From positions 86,411 through 150,410 of the forward strand of contig NZ_JAIXTC010000026.1 in assembly GCF_027484365.1 (NCBI RefSeq): a DNA stretch of 64,000 nucleotides, written 5' to 3'. The DNA comes from Brevundimonas sp. Lineage in GTDB: Bacteria; Pseudomonadota; Alphaproteobacteria; Caulobacterales; Caulobacteraceae. The notes beneath the pieces are model-generated. The model searched no databases and had not been told where the DNA came from. It worked only from the letters and a program-made list of their open reading frames with translations. The position numbers and the translations under genes were made by a program. This document shows positions 24,979-34,583 of the stretch, piece after piece; within the stretch, counting starts at the first letter, position 1; each line of letters starts with the position of its first letter.

Positions 24979-26346
24979 ATGGCCAGAGACGGTGCGATCT
25001 ATGTTTGTCAGTCCTGCGGGGCCGTCCACGGCAAGTGGTCGGGCCAGTGCGGCTCCTGCGGCCAGTGGAACACCATCGTCGAGGAAGGCCGTTCGGCCTC
25101 GCCCCCCGGCGCTCTGAAGCCCGCGTCCACCGCCAGGGCGCGGGGTCTGCAGTTCGAATCCCTGCTGTCCGAGACCCCTGAACCGCCCCGCATCGTCACC
25201 GGCGTGACCGAGTTCGACCGCGTCTGCGGCGGCGGCGTCGTGCCCGGCTCGGCCATCCTGCTCAGCGGCGATCCCGGGGTCGGCAAGTCGACCTTGCTGC
25301 TCGACGTCGCCGGCCGCGCCGCCCTGTCCGGCGCCCGCGTCGCCTATATCTCCGGCGAGGAGGCGATCGAGCAGATCCGCGCCCGCGCCAAACGGATGGG
25401 CCTGTCCGAGGCGCCAGTTCAGCTCGCCTCCGCCACGGCGCTCCGCGACATCCTCGCGACTCTGAAGCGGGACAGGTTCGACATCGTCATCGTCGATTCG
25501 ATCCAGACCCTGTGGTCCGACGCCCACGAGGCCGGGCCCGGCTCCGTGACCCAGGTCCGCGCCTGCGCCGGCGAACTGGTCCGTCTGGCCAAGGCCGGCG
25601 GCCCCGCCGTCGTCCTCGTCGGCCACGTCACCAAGGACGGACAGGTCGCAGGCCCGCGCGTGGTCGAACACATGGTCGATGCGGTCCTCAGCTTCGAGGG
25701 CGAGCGAGGCTATCCCTTCCGGATTCTGCGCGCCGGCAAGAACCGCTTCGGCGCCACCGACGAGATCGGCGTGTTCGAGATGGGCGACGCGGGCCTGCGC
25801 GAAGTCTCCAATCCGTCGGCCCTGTTCCTCGGCGAGGGCAAGGATCGTGCGCCCGGCGCGGCCGTCTTCGCCGGGATCGAAGGCTCCCGCCCCGTTCTGG
25901 TCGAGATCCAGGCCCTGGTGTCCAAATCCGCCTATGGCACGCCGCGTCGCGCCGTCATCGGCTGGGAGACAGGCCGCCTCGCCATGATCCTGGCGGTGCT
26001 GGAGGCCCGCTGCGGTTTCGGCTTCGGCGACCAGGACGTCTATCTGAACGTCGCCGGCGGCCTGCGCATCAACGAGCCGGCCGCCGACCTCGCCGCCGCC
26101 GCGGCCCTGATTTCATCCGCCACGGGCATGCCCCTGCCCCAGGGCTGCATCGTCTTCGGCGAGATCAGCCTGTCCGGAGAGGTCCGCGCCGTCGGCCGGG
26201 CCGAGGCCCGCCTGCGCGAGGCGCAAAAGCTCGGCTTCGACCAGGCCCTCTCGCCCCCCCTGACGGTCAAGGGGGGCGGTGTTCTGGTCACAGGCGTCAG
26301 CCGATTGACCGAGGCGGTCGAACGAATCTCCCAGAACAGGTATTGA
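24979..26346 (+). CDS. radA: DNA repair protein RadA
   Basis: The product has 455 residues. An N-terminal four-Cys zinc finger (Cys10, Cys13, Cys24, Cys27) precedes a RecA-like ATPase with Walker A GDPGVGKST and the RadA-specific KNRFG motif (KNRFGATDEIGVFEM), then a Lon-like C-terminal domain (INEPAADLAAAAALISS). RadA processes branched recombination intermediates. It is followed closely by the CvpA-type gene and purF on the same strand. Confidence 0.97.
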   Translation: MARDGAIYVCQSCGAVHGKWSGQCGSCGQWNTIVEEGRSASPPGALKPASTARARGLQFESLLSETPEPPRIVTGVTEFDRVCGGGVVPGSAILLSGDPGVGKSTLLLDVAGRAALSGARVAYISGEEAIEQIRARAKRMGLSEAPVQLASATALRDILATLKRDRFDIVIVDSIQTLWSDAHEAGPGSVTQVRACAGELVRLAKAGGPAVVLVGHVTKDGQVAGPRVVEHMVDAVLSFEGERGYPFRILRAGKNRFGATDEIGVFEMGDAGLREVSNPSALFLGEGKDRAPGAAVFAGIEGSRPVLVEIQALVSKSAYGTPRRAVIGWETGRLAMILAVLEARCGFGFGDQDVYLNVAGGLRINEPAADLAAAAALISSATGMPLPQGCIVFGEISLSGEVRAVGRAEARLREAQKLGFDQALSPPLTVKGGGVLVTGVSRLTEAVERISQNRY

Positions 26347-26371
26347 TGTCGGTGGTCTGCACGGGAACCGA

Positions 26372-26968
26372 ATGACCGGCTTTGACGCCTTCGCCATTAT
26401 CGTGATCCTTGCCTCAGCGGCCGCCGGCTGGGTTCGCGGCGGCACGCGTGAGCTGATCACCCTGCTCAGCTTTGTGCTGGCGGCCTTCATCGCCTTGGTC
26501 GCCCTGCCCCTGACGGCCCCCATTGGGCGCGCCCTGGTCGACCCCGACTGGGCCGGATCCATCGCCGCCGCGATCGCCTCCTTCCTGCTGGTCTATTTCG
26601 GAATCCGCATCTTCGGCTCGATTCTGTCGAAACGCGCCCAGGCCCATCCGACACTGGGCGGAATCGACCGGTTCATCGGCATCCTTGTCGGCACCGGCCG
26701 GTCCCTGGTCCTACTGGGCGCCATTCATCTGGTCATTGTCGCCGCCATGCCCGGCGAAAAGACGCCGCGCTGGCTGTCCGAGGCGACCCTGCGTCCGGTC
26801 AGCGCCGGAGCCGCCCGCGCCATCCAGATCATCCTCCCCGGCATCGGCCGCGGCGCCGACGCCATCAGCCCGGTGGTCGATTCATCCGTCCGCAGAGGCT
26901 TTTCGAACGATCAAGCCTTGCCCTCGCCCCAAACCGGCCCTAACTCGCGCCCGTCCGCCGTCCAGTAA
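26372..26968 (+). CDS. cvpA: CvpA-family membrane protein
   Basis: The product has 198 residues with four hydrophobic segments (about 5-25, 29-50, 66-86 and 103-125), including AGWVRGGTRELITLLSFVLA, and a polar C-terminal tail. CvpA (named for colicin V production in E. coli) contributes to envelope and bile-stress tolerance, and its gene lies upstream of purF in many proteobacteria, as here. The start at 26372 is 25 bp after radA. Confidence 0.88.
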   Translation: MTGFDAFAIIVILASAAAGWVRGGTRELITLLSFVLAAFIALVALPLTAPIGRALVDPDWAGSIAAAIASFLLVYFGIRIFGSILSKRAQAHPTLGGIDRFIGILVGTGRSLVLLGAIHLVIVAAMPGEKTPRWLSEATLRPVSAGAARAIQIILPGIGRGADAISPVVDSSVRRGFSNDQALPSPQTGPNSRPSAVQ

Positions 26969-26996
26969 AATTTCGCCTGTCATCGGAGCCTCCACG

Positions 26997-28511
26997 ATGC
27001 GCAGCTTGCCCCACGACATCCAGCCTCCGGTCGTTCACCGGGAGCACTATCGAGACGCGGATGACGACCATCCGCGCCTGGAATGCGGCGTCTGCGGCGT
27101 CTGGGGCGCCGACAAGGACGAGGCCTCGGGCATCGTCGCCCTCGGCCTCCACGCCCTGCAGCATCGCGGCCAGGAAGCCTGCGGTATCGCCTCGGTCAAT
27201 GCCGAGCGCTTCCACACCGAACGCCACATGGGCCATGTCGGCGAGGCTTTCGGCGGCACCGACCTGGCCAAACGCATGCCGGGTTCGGCGGCCGTGGGCC
27301 ACACCCGCTACTCCACCGCCGGCGGCAGCTTCCTGCGCAACATCCAGCCGATGTTCGCCGACCTGGACCAGGGCGGCATCGCCATCGCCCACAACGGCAA
27401 CCTGACCAACTTCCACTATCTGCGGAACCAGCTGGTCGGCGAGGGTTCGATCTTCCAGTCCACCTCGGACTCCGAAGTCATTCTCCACCTGATCGCCCGC
27501 AGCCGTAAGGCCAAGATCGTCGACCGCTTCATCGACGCCCTGGCGCGGATCGAGGGCGGCTATGCCCTGGTCGCCCAGACCCGCACCAAGCTGATCGGAG
27601 CCCGCGATCCGCTGGGCATCCGGCCGCTGGTGCTGGGCAAGATCGGCGAGGCCTGGGTCATGGCGTCCGAGACCTGCGCCCTGGACACCATCGGCGCGAC
27701 CTTCGTGCGCGACGTCGAGCATGGCGAGGTCATCGTCATCGACCACGAGGGCCTGCGCTCCATCAAACCCTTCCCGGCCCGCGCCGCCCGCCCCTGTCTG
27801 TTCGAATACGTCTACTTCTCGCGCCCCGACAGCGTCGTGAACGGCCGCTCGGTCTATGGCGTGCGCAAGCGCATGGGCGAGGGCCTCGCCCGCGAGTTCC
27901 CGATCGAGGCCGACGTCGTCGTGCCCGTGCCCGACTCCGGAGTGCCGGCCGCCCTCGGCTATGCCCAGGCCAGCGGCATCCCCTATGAAATGGGGATCAT
28001 CCGCAGCCACTACCTCGGCCGCACCTTCATCCAGCCCAGCCAGGGCGCCCGTCAGAAGGGGGTGGCCATGAAGCACAGCCCCAACCGGGCGGTGATCGAG
28101 GGCAAGCGGGTCGTTCTGATCGACGATTCGATCGTGCGCGGCACCACCTCGGTGAAACTGGTCCGCGCAGTGCGTGACGCCGGCGCGACCGAGGTCCACC
28201 TCCGTTCCGCCAGCCCGCCGATCCTTTGGCCCGACTTCTACGGCATCGACATGCCGGAACGTGACCAGCTGATCGCCGCCAACAAGACCCTGGAAGAGAT
28301 GCGCCAGATGCTGGAGGTCGATTCGCTCGGCTTCCTGTCGGTCGACGGTCTCTACAAGGCCATGGGCGAGACCGGCCGCAACGACGCCGAGCCCCAGTTC
28401 ACCGACCACTATTTCACCGGCGACTATCCGACCCGTCTCGTGGACCGCGAGATCGAGGAAGGCGGCCGCGACGTCATCGGGCGGCAACTTTCACTGCTGG
28501 TCAGCGCTTAA
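26997..28511 (+). CDS. purF: Amidophosphoribosyltransferase
   Basis: The product has 504 residues from the ATG at 26997, with GGAG 8 nt upstream. The sequence opens with a 29-residue propeptide before Cys30 in LECGVCGVWG; Cys30 would be the N-terminal nucleophile after self-cleavage, as in the B. subtilis-type enzyme. The glutaminase domain (ALQHRGQEACGI, VGHTRYST) is followed by the phosphoribosyl domain with VVLIDDSIVRGTT. It catalyses the first committed step of purine synthesis, PRPP plus glutamine to phosphoribosylamine. Cysteines near the C-terminus that would ligate a 4Fe-4S cluster are not evident. Confidence 0.96.
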   Translation: MRSLPHDIQPPVVHREHYRDADDDHPRLECGVCGVWGADKDEASGIVALGLHALQHRGQEACGIASVNAERFHTERHMGHVGEAFGGTDLAKRMPGSAAVGHTRYSTAGGSFLRNIQPMFADLDQGGIAIAHNGNLTNFHYLRNQLVGEGSIFQSTSDSEVILHLIARSRKAKIVDRFIDALARIEGGYALVAQTRTKLIGARDPLGIRPLVLGKIGEAWVMASETCALDTIGATFVRDVEHGEVIVIDHEGLRSIKPFPARAARPCLFEYVYFSRPDSVVNGRSVYGVRKRMGEGLAREFPIEADVVVPVPDSGVPAALGYAQASGIPYEMGIIRSHYLGRTFIQPSQGARQKGVAMKHSPNRAVIEGKRVVLIDDSIVRGTTSVKLVRAVRDAGATEVHLRSASPPILWPDFYGIDMPERDQLIAANKTLEEMRQMLEVDSLGFLSVDGLYKAMGETGRNDAEPQFTDHYFTGDYPTRLVDREIEEGGRDVIGRQLSLLVSA

Positions 28512-28573
28512 AGGCCCACATCCAGAAACGCGGGCGGCGCTTCACGCATGCGGACGCGCCCGGTAAGGAAGCC

Positions 28574-28918
28574 ATGACGAACCTCGGCTACTTCACGCTC
28601 GACACCCTCGATATCGACAAGGCCAGGGCCTTCTACGGTGCCCTGTTCGGCTGGACGTTCGACCCCGACGCCTCGAAGCCGACCTACGCCCACGTCGCCG
28701 ACAGCAATCCGCCGTTCGGCTTCAGCAAGGTCGAGCGCGCTCGCGACTTCACCAACCTCTATTTCCGCGTGGATGACATCGCGGCCGTCTGCGCCAGGAT
28801 CAGTGAACTCGGCGGCAAGGCGGCGATTCCTTCGGAAAGCCCCTCGGGCCTCGGCGCTGTCGTCTGCGACGACCAGGGCGTAAGCTTCAGCCTGTGGCAG
28901 CCGGCCCCCGGCTTCTGA
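28574..28918 (+). CDS. VOC-family protein (glyoxalase/bleomycin-resistance fold)
   Basis: The product has 114 residues, one VOC unit of two beta-alpha-beta-beta-beta modules: LGYFTLDTLDIDKARAFYGALFGWTF and NLYFRVDDIAAVCARISELGGKA, ending GVSFSLWQPAP. The ribosome site AAGGAAG precedes the ATG. Substrates of such short VOC proteins are unknown. It may be co-transcribed with the SDR gene. Confidence 0.85.
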   Translation: MTNLGYFTLDTLDIDKARAFYGALFGWTFDPDASKPTYAHVADSNPPFGFSKVERARDFTNLYFRVDDIAAVCARISELGGKAAIPSESPSGLGAVVCDDQGVSFSLWQPAPGF

Positions 28919-28972
28919 CGTCCACGCCGTGAACCGTCTTCCGCCGCCAGGGTCGCCGCGCTATCAGGCGCG

Positions 28973-29728
28973 ATGACTTCCGACCTCCCCCTGAATGACC
29001 GTATCGCCCTCGTCGTCGGCGCCTCCCGCGGCATAGGCTACGAGGCCGCCCTCGCCCTCGCCGTGGCCGGCGCCCACGTCGTCGCCACCGCCCGGACGCA
29101 AGGCGCGCTGGAAGAGCTGGACGACGCCATCTATGCCGCCACTGGCCGCCACGCGACCCTGGTGCCTTTTGATCTGGTCGACGGGGGCGGTATCGACCGG
29201 CTGGGCGGGGCCATCTTCGGCCGCTTCGGCAAGCTCGACATCTGGGTCAACGCCGCCGCCACACTGGGCGCCCAGGGCCTGACCCCGGTCAGCCACATCG
29301 ACCCGCGCGGCTTCGCCAAGATCGAGAAGACCAACTTCACCGCCACCTACCGGCTGATCCGTTCGCTGGAGCCCCTGTTGCGCGCCTCCGACGCCGGGCG
29401 CGTCATCCACCTGACCACCAGCCTCGCCCGCGAGCCCAAGGCCTTCTGGGGCCTCTATGCCGCGACCAAGGCCGGCGCCGAGGCCCTGATGCTGGCCTGG
29501 GGCGACGAGATCGAGAACACCAACGTCCGCATCAGCGTCCTCGACCCCGGCCGGATGCGGACTCAGATGCGCGCCCAGGCCTTCCCCGGCGAAGACCCCA
29601 TGACCCTGCCGGCCCCGTCAGAGCTCGCCCACCTGATCGTCGAACTGGCGCGCCCCGACCTGACGCCGCCGACGAAGGTCTCGTTCAAGGCGTGGAAGGC
29701 GGACCTGCCCGCCGGCGCCCTCATTTAA
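28973..29728 (+). CDS. Short-chain dehydrogenase/reductase
   Basis: The product has 251 residues. The NAD(P) loop is VVGASRGIGYEAA (about residues 14-26), followed by NAAATLGA and a catalytic Ser in HLTTSLAREP with YAATK (Tyr and Lys), the classical SDR tetrad. Similarity in layout to the YciK-type oxidoreductases (KTNFTATYRLIRSLEPLLR) suggests that subgroup. Its substrate is unknown. Confidence 0.92.
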   Translation: MTSDLPLNDRIALVVGASRGIGYEAALALAVAGAHVVATARTQGALEELDDAIYAATGRHATLVPFDLVDGGGIDRLGGAIFGRFGKLDIWVNAAATLGAQGLTPVSHIDPRGFAKIEKTNFTATYRLIRSLEPLLRASDAGRVIHLTTSLAREPKAFWGLYAATKAGAEALMLAWGDEIENTNVRISVLDPGRMRTQMRAQAFPGEDPMTLPAPSELAHLIVELARPDLTPPTKVSFKAWKADLPAGALI

Positions 29729-29805
29729 CTGCGGCTCGTCCCCGCCAGCCGTCGCTGGTCCCCGGACGCTCGGCCTGACGGGTCGAACCGGGCAGCAGGA
29801 CGGTC

Positions 29806-30477
29806 ATGACCGTCTTCACATCTCTCCTGTCCGTCCACATCGGCGTGGGCCTTTTCGCGGTCGCCGTCGGCCTCCTGCCCATTTTCACCCGCAAGGGATC
29901 CCGCCTGCATCGACTGTCGGGCCGGGTGTTCGCGGGCTCCATGATCGTTCTCCTGATCTGCGCCTGGGCCATGACGGCGCTTCAGCCCGATCCCTATTTC
30001 CTCGGACTGTCCGCGACGGCGTCCCTGACCCTGTTTTCCGGATTGCGTGTCCTTGGACGAAAGCGGCCGGACCTGAACCCGGGCGACCGCGCCCGACCGC
30101 TTGACTGGATCGTGACGCTTGCGGCGGCGGGCATCGGCCTGCTGACGACCTGGATGGCGATCAAGGGCTACGGCGACACCCCGCCCCAGATCCTGATCGC
30201 CCTGGCCTACGGGGCGCTGTCGATGAGCGGATGGGACCTGTGGCGGTTCAGCCGCCCGCTGGACTGGCCGTTCAGCCCTCGTCTGTGGACCTTCGAACAC
30301 CTATGGAAGATGCTCGGCGCCTACGGTGCCGTGCTGTCGGCCTTCTCCGGCAACTTCCTCACCTTCCTGCCCCCGCCCTGGAGCGCCCTTTGGCCGACGG
30401 TCCTGTTCCAGTCGCTGAGCGTGATCTGGATCGCCGTCCTGCTCGTCCGGAGCCGGGCCCGCCCCGCGGCCGCCTGA
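29806..30477 (+). CDS. DUF2306-like integral membrane protein
   Basis: The product has 223 residues with about six or seven membrane segments. The N-terminal motif LLSVHIGVGLFAVAVGLLP followed by KGSRLHRLSGRVF resembles DUF2306-type proteins, with conserved His residues that might bind heme or metal. The next gene, a membrane-bound LytTR regulator, starts only 2 nt after this stop, so the two are translationally close and probably work together, with the membrane protein acting on the regulator (inference from LytTR two-gene systems). Confidence 0.75.
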   Translation: MTVFTSLLSVHIGVGLFAVAVGLLPIFTRKGSRLHRLSGRVFAGSMIVLLICAWAMTALQPDPYFLGLSATASLTLFSGLRVLGRKRPDLNPGDRARPLDWIVTLAAAGIGLLTTWMAIKGYGDTPPQILIALAYGALSMSGWDLWRFSRPLDWPFSPRLWTFEHLWKMLGAYGAVLSAFSGNFLTFLPPPWSALWPTVLFQSLSVIWIAVLLVRSRARPAAA

Positions 30478-30479
30478 CC

Positions 30480-31313
30480 TTGCCGAGGCTTCCCTTCCCC
30501 GCGGTTCTCGGCGCCTTCGCCGTCTACAGCTACGGCGCGACGACCGTCTCCGCCTCCTGGTTCCTGCGGCGCGACTACGGCCTGGGGGTCATCGAGTCCA
30601 TCGGGTGGGCGGGACTGATCTTCTCGCCGTGGATCGCGGTGGGCCTGGTCGTCTGGACCGTGCTGCGGCTCACAGAGGCTCGCGCCCGCGCCGTCGCCCT
30701 CCTCGCAGGCCTGACGCTCGCGATCGTTCCCCTGGCCGCGATCGCCACGACGGCGATCGACCGCGCCCTGCGCGGGGCGGGCTGGACCTTCGGCGAAGTC
30801 CTGCATCGTGCCATCGACCGCCTGCCCGTGGCCATCCTTCTGTATACGGCCGTCGTGGCCGCCGGACTGGCGGCGGCCTATTGGCTGCGAGCCGACCGCC
30901 ACAGACGCGAGATGCAGGCCCTCTCAGACGCACTGGAGGTCTTGCGCGCGCCCCGGGCTGTTACACCGGAGCCTCCCGCGACCCTCATCGTCGCGGTCGG
31001 TCGCCGTCGCGTTCCCGTCAGCCCGCACGAGATCGAGTGGGTCTCCTCGGCCGGCAATTATGCCGTGGTCCACTGGCGCGATCAGGAGGGTCTTGTGCGC
31101 GAAACCCTGCAACAGCTCGAGGCGAGACTGGAAAGCGCCCGGTTCGCGCGCGGCCATCGCTCCAACCTGATCAACCTCGCCCGCGTCGCCGACCTTCGGC
31201 CGCTGTCCGACGGGGCCTGGCGGGCCACGATGGACAGCGGCGCTGAGCTGGTGATCAGCCGCACCTGTCGAGACGCCTTCCTGGCGCGGCTGGGGCGCCG
31301 AGGGTCGGCCTGA
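30480..31313 (+). CDS. Membrane-bound LytTR-domain transcriptional regulator
   Basis: The product has 277 residues if it starts at the TTG at 30480, 2 nt after the upstream stop. No ATG or GTG fits without a long overlap; the frame stays open upstream as a shadow. Four membrane helices (about 8-25, 37-60, 65-90 and 110-135) precede a LytTR DNA-binding domain (about 165-270) with EIEWVSSAGNYAVVHW, ARGHRSNLINLARV and VISRTCRDAFLARL. LytTR proteins bind direct-repeat operators. A membrane-tethered form lacking a receiver domain suggests it senses membrane signals or is held by its partner. Confidence 0.82.
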   Translation: MPRLPFPAVLGAFAVYSYGATTVSASWFLRRDYGLGVIESIGWAGLIFSPWIAVGLVVWTVLRLTEARARAVALLAGLTLAIVPLAAIATTAIDRALRGAGWTFGEVLHRAIDRLPVAILLYTAVVAAGLAAAYWLRADRHRREMQALSDALEVLRAPRAVTPEPPATLIVAVGRRRVPVSPHEIEWVSSAGNYAVVHWRDQEGLVRETLQQLEARLESARFARGHRSNLINLARVADLRPLSDGAWRATMDSGAELVISRTCRDAFLARLGRRGSA

Positions 31314-31339
31314 CGGGCAAACCTGCTCCGCAGCCCGGC

Positions 31340-32953
31340 CTACTTCTTCGGCGCGTGCTTCTGTCCGGTCCGCACCCGGCCCGACCGTGACACCTGCCTC
31401 GCCCCGCCCCGCGCGCCCTTCTGGACCGCCACCGACGACCCGGCTTTCTTCGAGGCGCTGTTCTTCACCGCCCCGATGATGCGCGGCTTGGCGACGCGGG
31501 TCTTCTTCTGCTCCAGCGCCTTGCCGGGCAGATGCGATTCCTCTTCCGACTTCTTGCGCACCTTGCGCGGCGCGGTCTTGGCGTCGCCCTTGTAGCGTTC
31601 CGGGCCCGACTTGGCGCCGCCGGTCGCATAGGGGTTCTCCGACCCGCCCTTGACCGTCAGCCGGATCGGCACGCCGGGCAGGTCGAAGCTCTCGCGGATC
31701 GAGTTGGTCAGATAGCGGATATAGTGTTCGGGCAGGGCCCCGCCCCGGCTGGCGAACAGCACGAAGGTCGGCGGACGGGCCTTGGTCTGGGCCATGTATT
31801 TGGTCTTGATCCGCTTGCCGTCGACGGCGGGCGGCGGGTGCCTCTGGGTCGCCAGCGACAGCCAGTCGTTCAGGTCCTTGGTCTTGACCTTCACCGACCA
31901 GGTCTCGTGCGCCTTCAGCACTGCGGGCATCAGACGCTCCACGCCGCGCCCCGAGTGGGCCGACAGGGCAACGAAAGGCGAACCCTTGAGCTGCGGCAGC
32001 TTGTCTTCGGCCAGATGCTTGAGCTCGGCCATCTTGGCCTGGGGTTCCTCTTCGAGGTCCCATTTCGCGGCCACATAGACCAGGGCCCGGCCCTCGCGCT
32101 CGACCAGGTCGGCCAGCTGCAGGTCCTGGACGTCGAAGGCGTTGTCCTTGTCCATGACCAGGACGACGACCTCGGCGAAGGTGATGGCCCGGATGGTGTC
32201 GGCGACCGACAGCTTCTCCAGCTTCTCCTGCACCCGCGCCTTGCGACGCATCCCGGCCGTATCGACCAGGCGGATGTTGTGGCCCTCGTACTCCCAGTCG
32301 ACGGAGATGGAGTCGCGCGTGATGCCGGCCTCCGGTCCGGTCAGAAGGCGGTCCTCGCCGATCAGACGGTTGATCAGGGTCGACTTGCCGGCGTTCGGAC
32401 GGCCGATGATGGCGATGCGGATCGGCTTGTCGGGCTCGTCAATCTCTTCGATGAAGATGTCGGCCGAGGCGTCGCGGATGGCGGCGTAAAGATCGGCCAT
32501 CCCCTCGCCGTGCTCGGCCGAGATGGCGACCGGCTCGCCGAAGCCCAGCGAATAGGCCTCGCCCACCCCGCCGCCGCTCTCGCGGCTCTCGGACTTGTTG
32601 GCCAGCAGGATGACCGGCTTGTGCTGTTTGCGCAGACGCTCGGCGAAAATCTCGTCCAGCGAGGTCACGCCCTCGCGGGCGTCCATCATGAACAGGATGA
32701 CGTCGCCGTCTTCCAGCGCCAGCTCGGTCTGCTCGCGCATACGGCTTTCCAGACTGTCGTCGGTAACGTCCTCGTAGCCCGCCGTGTCGATCAGCGTCAG
32801 GTCCATGTCGCCGATATGGCCGTCGGCATAGCGACGGTCGCGGGTTACGCCCGGGCGATCGTCGACGAGCGCGAGGCGCTTGCCGACCAGTCTGTTGAAC
32901 AGTGTCGACTTGCCCACATTGGGGCGGCCGACGATGGCGAGCTTCAGTGGCAT
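31340..32953 (-). CDS. der: GTPase Der (EngA)
   Basis: The product has 537 residues. Two tandem GTPase domains have G1 loops GRPNVGKST (9-17) and GRPNAGKST (about 184), each with its DTAG and NK(S/W)D-type motifs, followed by a KH-like domain and a long Lys/Arg-rich tail (about 465-537), longer than in E. coli Der. Der is needed for maturation of the 50S ribosomal subunit. It ends the yfgM-bamB-der block, an order shared with E. coli. A large inverted repeat separates it from bamB. Confidence 0.96.
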   Translation of the reverse strand: MPLKLAIVGRPNVGKSTLFNRLVGKRLALVDDRPGVTRDRRYADGHIGDMDLTLIDTAGYEDVTDDSLESRMREQTELALEDGDVILFMMDAREGVTSLDEIFAERLRKQHKPVILLANKSESRESGGGVGEAYSLGFGEPVAISAEHGEGMADLYAAIRDASADIFIEEIDEPDKPIRIAIIGRPNAGKSTLINRLIGEDRLLTGPEAGITRDSISVDWEYEGHNIRLVDTAGMRRKARVQEKLEKLSVADTIRAITFAEVVVLVMDKDNAFDVQDLQLADLVEREGRALVYVAAKWDLEEEPQAKMAELKHLAEDKLPQLKGSPFVALSAHSGRGVERLMPAVLKAHETWSVKVKTKDLNDWLSLATQRHPPPAVDGKRIKTKYMAQTKARPPTFVLFASRGGALPEHYIRYLTNSIRESFDLPGVPIRLTVKGGSENPYATGGAKSGPERYKGDAKTAPRKVRKKSEEESHLPGKALEQKKTRVAKPRIIGAVKNSASKKAGSSVAVQKGARGGARQVSRSGRVRTGQKHAPKK

Positions 32954-32959
32954 TTAAAT

Positions 32960-33089
32960 TCCGCTCATCCCGGCGAAAGCCGGGACCCAGTTCTTTGGGC
33001 GATGATAGTCGACATTGCGCGCCGACCGAAATCCGGAGCTCCGTGCCTCACCTGAGCACCGGATCCCGGCTTTCGCCGGGATGAGCGGA
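32960..33089. repeat. Large inverted repeat of REP-like half-sites between bamB and der
   Basis: Arms of 28-29 nt (32960-32987 and 33061-33089) are complementary apart from one extra base, around about 73 nt. Each arm is itself a CCCGGCGAAAGCCGGG hairpin, the core of a dispersed alphaproteobacterial repeat. A single copy of the same core (36792-36805) lies inside the ECF sigma coding region. Confidence 0.8.
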
Positions 33090-33102
33090 GACCTTCTGAA
33101 GG

Positions 33103-34554
33103 TCAGCGAATGCTGACCAGTTCGCCGTTGTTGGTCAGGACGTAGAGCGCGCCGTTGTAGGCGGCCGGAGCGATATAGGCCGGCGCGCCGAGGTTCAGCG
33201 TGGCCGTCAGGGCGCCGGTCTTCGGGTCGAAGGCCACGGCCTCGCCGTCCGAATTGACCAGCACCAGCCGGTTCGAGGCCAGGATCGGCCCCGACCATTC
33301 CGGCCGCACGGTCCGGTCGAAGAATCCCAGGAACCCTCCCTCCTGACGCACGCGGCCCTCGTTCAGGTCGCGGGTCCAGTAGACGGCGCCCGAGTCGCGG
33401 TTGATCAGGGTCAGTTCCCCCGACTTGGACACGACATAGATGACGTCGCCGGCCGGCAGTGGCGCGTTGACGCCCGCGACCGGCAGGGTCCATTTCGGCT
33501 GACCGGTGCGGATGTCCATGGCCTGCAGCACGCCGGAGTGGCTCACGGCATAGACGAAGCCGCGCGAGATCACCGGACGGCCGGCGATGTCGCGGATTTC
33601 CGACAGGGCGCTGGTGCGGCTGGTGCGCGACAGGACCTGGTTCCAGACCGGCTGGCCGTTCGTGGCGCGGAGGGCGATCACCTCACCCGACGAGAAGGGG
33701 GCGATAACCGTATCGCCGCTGACCGACGGGCTGGACGCGCGCATGACGCGGGCCGGCTCGACGATGCCGCGATAGGACCAGTCCTGCAGGCCGGTCGTGG
33801 TGTTGAAGGCGATGATCTGGTTGTCGACATCGACGACGTAGACGCGGCTGCCGGCGACCGTCGGCGCGCCATGGATCGGCACATCGACAGGCTGGGTCCA
33901 GACGACGGCCCCCGTCGCGGCGTCCAGCGCGGTCATGGTGCGATAGCCCGATGCGACGAAGACCTTGCCCCCGCCGACGGCCACGCCGCCGCCGAAGCCG
34001 CCGCTCAGCGCGCCGCCGCCCTGGGTGACGAAGGGGATCGGCAGGCCGAAGGCCGAGACGCCGCCGGCCGCTTCACGACCGTCCGGCTTGACGTCGACCT
34101 TCCACACCACCTCGCCGGTCGCAGCGTCGACGGCCGTGACCGTCGATTCGCCGTCCATGACGAAGACCTTGCCGGCGTCCGCCACGACGGGCGCCATCAC
34201 CTGACGCGTACGGGCGGAGCCTTCGCCGATGCGGCGGCGCCAGCCGATGGTGAACTGCGGTGCGGCGATCACATGCTCGATCGAGGCCTCGGCGTTTCCG
34301 CCGGGCATCGGCCAGGAAGTCGCGGCCACAGGACCCGGAATGAAGAAATCGCGTCCGGCCAGACCGGCCGAGGGGGCCAGCTGCTGCTCGAAGGACAGGA
34401 TCGAGATTCGTTGTCCTTCGCTCGCCGTGGCCTGGGGTTCGTTATCTTCGCCGAGGCCGAACGGCAGGATGCGCCGGGCCGAGGCGCAGGACGCCAGGGA
34501 GGCGGCCAGCCCAAGGACGATGGCGGTCTTCAGTACGCGCGTCACGGTCGTCAT
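33103..34554 (-). CDS. bamB: BamB-like outer-membrane assembly lipoprotein (PQQ repeat)
   Basis: The product has 483 residues from the ATG at 34554, chosen because GGAG lies 5 nt upstream and it leaves a normal lipoprotein signal MTTVTRVLKTAIVLGLAASLASC (shown here up to Cys23). Earlier starts at 34572 and a GTG at 34587 (overlapping the yfgM stop as GTGA) are possible. The mature part is an eight-bladed PQQ-type beta-propeller (VTAVDAATGEVVWKVDV, MTALDAATGAVVWTQPV, MDIRTGQPKWTLPV). BamB helps the BAM complex insert beta-barrel proteins. Confidence 0.88.
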   Translation of the reverse strand: MTTVTRVLKTAIVLGLAASLASCASARRILPFGLGEDNEPQATASEGQRISILSFEQQLAPSAGLAGRDFFIPGPVAATSWPMPGGNAEASIEHVIAAPQFTIGWRRRIGEGSARTRQVMAPVVADAGKVFVMDGESTVTAVDAATGEVVWKVDVKPDGREAAGGVSAFGLPIPFVTQGGGALSGGFGGGVAVGGGKVFVASGYRTMTALDAATGAVVWTQPVDVPIHGAPTVAGSRVYVVDVDNQIIAFNTTTGLQDWSYRGIVEPARVMRASSPSVSGDTVIAPFSSGEVIALRATNGQPVWNQVLSRTSRTSALSEIRDIAGRPVISRGFVYAVSHSGVLQAMDIRTGQPKWTLPVAGVNAPLPAGDVIYVVSKSGELTLINRDSGAVYWTRDLNEGRVRQEGGFLGFFDRTVRPEWSGPILASNRLVLVNSDGEAVAFDPKTGALTATLNLGAPAYIAPAAYNGALYVLTNNGELVSIR

Positions 34555-34583
34555 CCGAACTCCGGTCGTCATCAGGCGGGACT

